A DNA stretch of 64,000 nt from Cardinalis cardinalis (lineage: Eukaryota > Chordata > Aves > Passeriformes > Cardinalidae), in contig JACDOX010000044.1 in the NCBI GenBank assembly GCA_014549065.1, forward strand, positions 2,604,001-2,668,000. Direction: 5' to 3'. Position numbers and translations under genes: made by a program. This document shows positions 62,313 through 64,000 of the stretch, one piece after another. Below the pieces are notes generated by a model that worked only from the letters and a program-made list of their open reading frames with translations, was not told the DNA's origin and searched no databases. Each line of letters opens with the position of its first letter. The stretch's first letter is position 1.

Positions 62313-64000
62313 CCCCCATGTATCACCATTTCTGCTCAGGTTGAGTTGTGCATGCCAGTCTCTGAAGCTGTGCAAACAGCCAGGGAAAGCTCCCTGACAG
62401 CTGCTGATGGCTTGAGGTGCCAGATTCAGGGCTAGCNTGTGTGCCATTCAGTTAAAAAAAAAGAGGGGAAATAAGGCTCAGAAAAATTATAAAGGTTATA
62501 AAGCTTTGGAGGCATTAGACAACACAGTTCTCAAGGTAGCAGCCCCTCTGGTTTCAGTTCAGACCAATAAACTCAACTAGGTTGCCTCCGTTAAGCTCAC
62601 AGAAGGGTGTTTAGATTGCACCCAGGTTCCTGCCCACAATCACTATACTCTAACCAATATGTTTTGAATATATTCTTCCATAGGTTTAGGAAACTTTCTT
62701 TCCTCATGAGATCATCTATTAAACAGATTTTAGTGGTTTAGCAACAAATATTTACTCTATTATTACAATAAACTCTAACCTCCACAGCAGTAGGATTATG
62801 ATTACCCAGTCCCTGATGTCATCAAGAAATTACTCTGAAAAAGTGTTAATGAAACAAAAGAGACATACCAGTTCTCTGACACATGTTAGAAAAGCCAGGC
62901 CGGCAGAGTTTGTCCAGAAAGGGGTCACATCCAAAGAGGGCAAACTGATTTCCCCTGTGAGTGTTCACTTAGTGATTGTAGAAGAGGAAGTAGAAAGAAG
63001 TTTGTTTTCATTGTAGAATGAATCATCAAGCAAGAAACATAAGGGGATTGGAAGCTATTGTTTCTATTAATTTGTGCATCTTGAAAATAAAGGTCAAAGG
63101 TGCAGCACTCAAAAGGAGGGAATTGTGTCACATGAGTGACAGCCACACAAATGAGATGGAATATAACAAAATTGTGCACCTATAAGGTTTATGAGAGAAA
63201 TTTCTTTTTAAGATCAAGCTACAGACTATGCCTAGGTCGTACAAACACTTTACTAAAGACAACTTTATTCATTTTATTGTCCACTGACATGCACATCACT
63301 TCTAATTAATGCAAAATTTAGAGCTCTAAAATAAAGCTGGATGATATGTTTTTAAGCAGATGCTACAGGAGTACTCACTAGAAAGCATAAGATTCTGACT
63401 CTCATAACATGTAAGTGATATAATTTCTGCACAAGCCCATATGGCTCCCAGTTTTGAAGTTCAAATATAGACTATTTTATTCCTATCCAACAGAAACAAT
63501 AAACCTACACATTTACATGAGAGCCTCTCAAGATTCCTAAAGCTATTGGTACTAATACTAGAAATACCTGCAACTGTGTCCTTGTCCCAAGAGTCCCTCA
63601 CCAACTCAGAGGACAAAACATGACCCAGTAAAACATCATTACCTTGTGTTTTGCAGACTGCCCTANAGCCAAGTCCTGGGGCACTGCTGCTAGGCTTTGG
63701 AGACCAGCTAAAGTGGATTTATTGCGGGCCGTTTAATATTACAAGAAAATCCTACCAAACCAGAAGATGCTAGNGAAGGGACTGTCACACACCAACAGAG
63801 TTGAATATATGAATCAATATGCATTAGTCTGGTTTGATATAAATCAATATGTCATGCAGGAAAGTTATACGCTTTATACTTCCTAATCTATAGAAAGCCC
63901 TGTTTTAAGCAGCACCAAATAATTTTTATAATAGTGTTTGATTTCCTTAGCTACCAATTGATTACATGTAATTAGCCCNCCACCAGCTCTTTGTTAACAC
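62313..64000. other. Unassigned non-coding DNA to the end of the window
   Basis: No gene or repeat was recognised. Short frames (up to 84 codons) lie on both strands at 62798-63179 without motifs. Confidence 0.55.

Noticed and set aside
1..64000. CRISPR arrays, operons, tRNA or rRNA genes
   Set aside because: No regularly spaced repeats, no gene clusters and no cloverleaf or rRNA-like sequence were seen. The DNA is vertebrate non-coding in character.

Overview
The window is vertebrate, most likely avian and perhaps passerine, nuclear DNA. It is AT-rich, lacks dense coding or operon-like organisation, and carries several truncated CR1-clade LINE fragments. These include the typical CR1 3' end (a 'ggttggaaggga'-type motif next to a tattct-like terminus) and two or three LTR-like segments resembling avian endogenous retroviral LTRs. 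A/C-rich low-complexity tracts of the 'aaaccaaac' type are also present and are common in songbird assemblies. The sequence is draft quality, with one 25-base N run (8026-8050) and many isolated single Ns.

Layout: 1-6.4 kb is unassigned non-coding DNA with one small degenerate tandem repeat (4386-4453). A CR1 3' fragment lies on the minus strand at 6461-6862. From 6.9 to 20.4 kb there is mostly unassigned DNA, with a weak CR1 3' end near 11.0 kb and a possible LTR-like, tandemly repeated stretch at 15.66-16.0 kb. Two plus-strand CR1 fragments lie at 20425-20822 and 23800-24430. A locally GC-richer patch at 28.14-28.51 kb has splice-like signals and a 55-codon Cys-rich open frame. A probable solo LTR lies at about 29.88-30.42 kb. 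A CR1 3' end (31838-31930) abuts a stretch that looks like a conserved regulatory element (31.96-32.56 kb, dense in homeodomain-type motifs). A second probable LTR fragment lies at 37.1-37.5 kb. The largest recognisable element is a decayed CR1-clade reverse transcriptase on the minus strand at about 48.1-49.6 kb. A plus-strand old CR1 3' portion follows at 51.9-52.2 kb, and small CR1 scraps lie at 58.1 and 62.3 kb.

No protein-coding host gene, tRNA, rRNA or known microRNA could be recognised. The open frames longer than 60 codons look like chance frames in AT-rich or pyrimidine-biased DNA, or antisense shadows of LINEs. The window therefore reads as intergenic or deep-intronic DNA. I did not find a convincing undescribed biological system. 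The features most worth a second look are a perfect inverted repeat inside the old LINE (49112-49160), a perfect 26-bp palindrome (60035-60060), the homeodomain-motif-rich segment near 32 kb, and the GC-rich splice-like patch at 28.2 kb. Repeat identifications rest on recalled family consensus patterns, not on an alignment.
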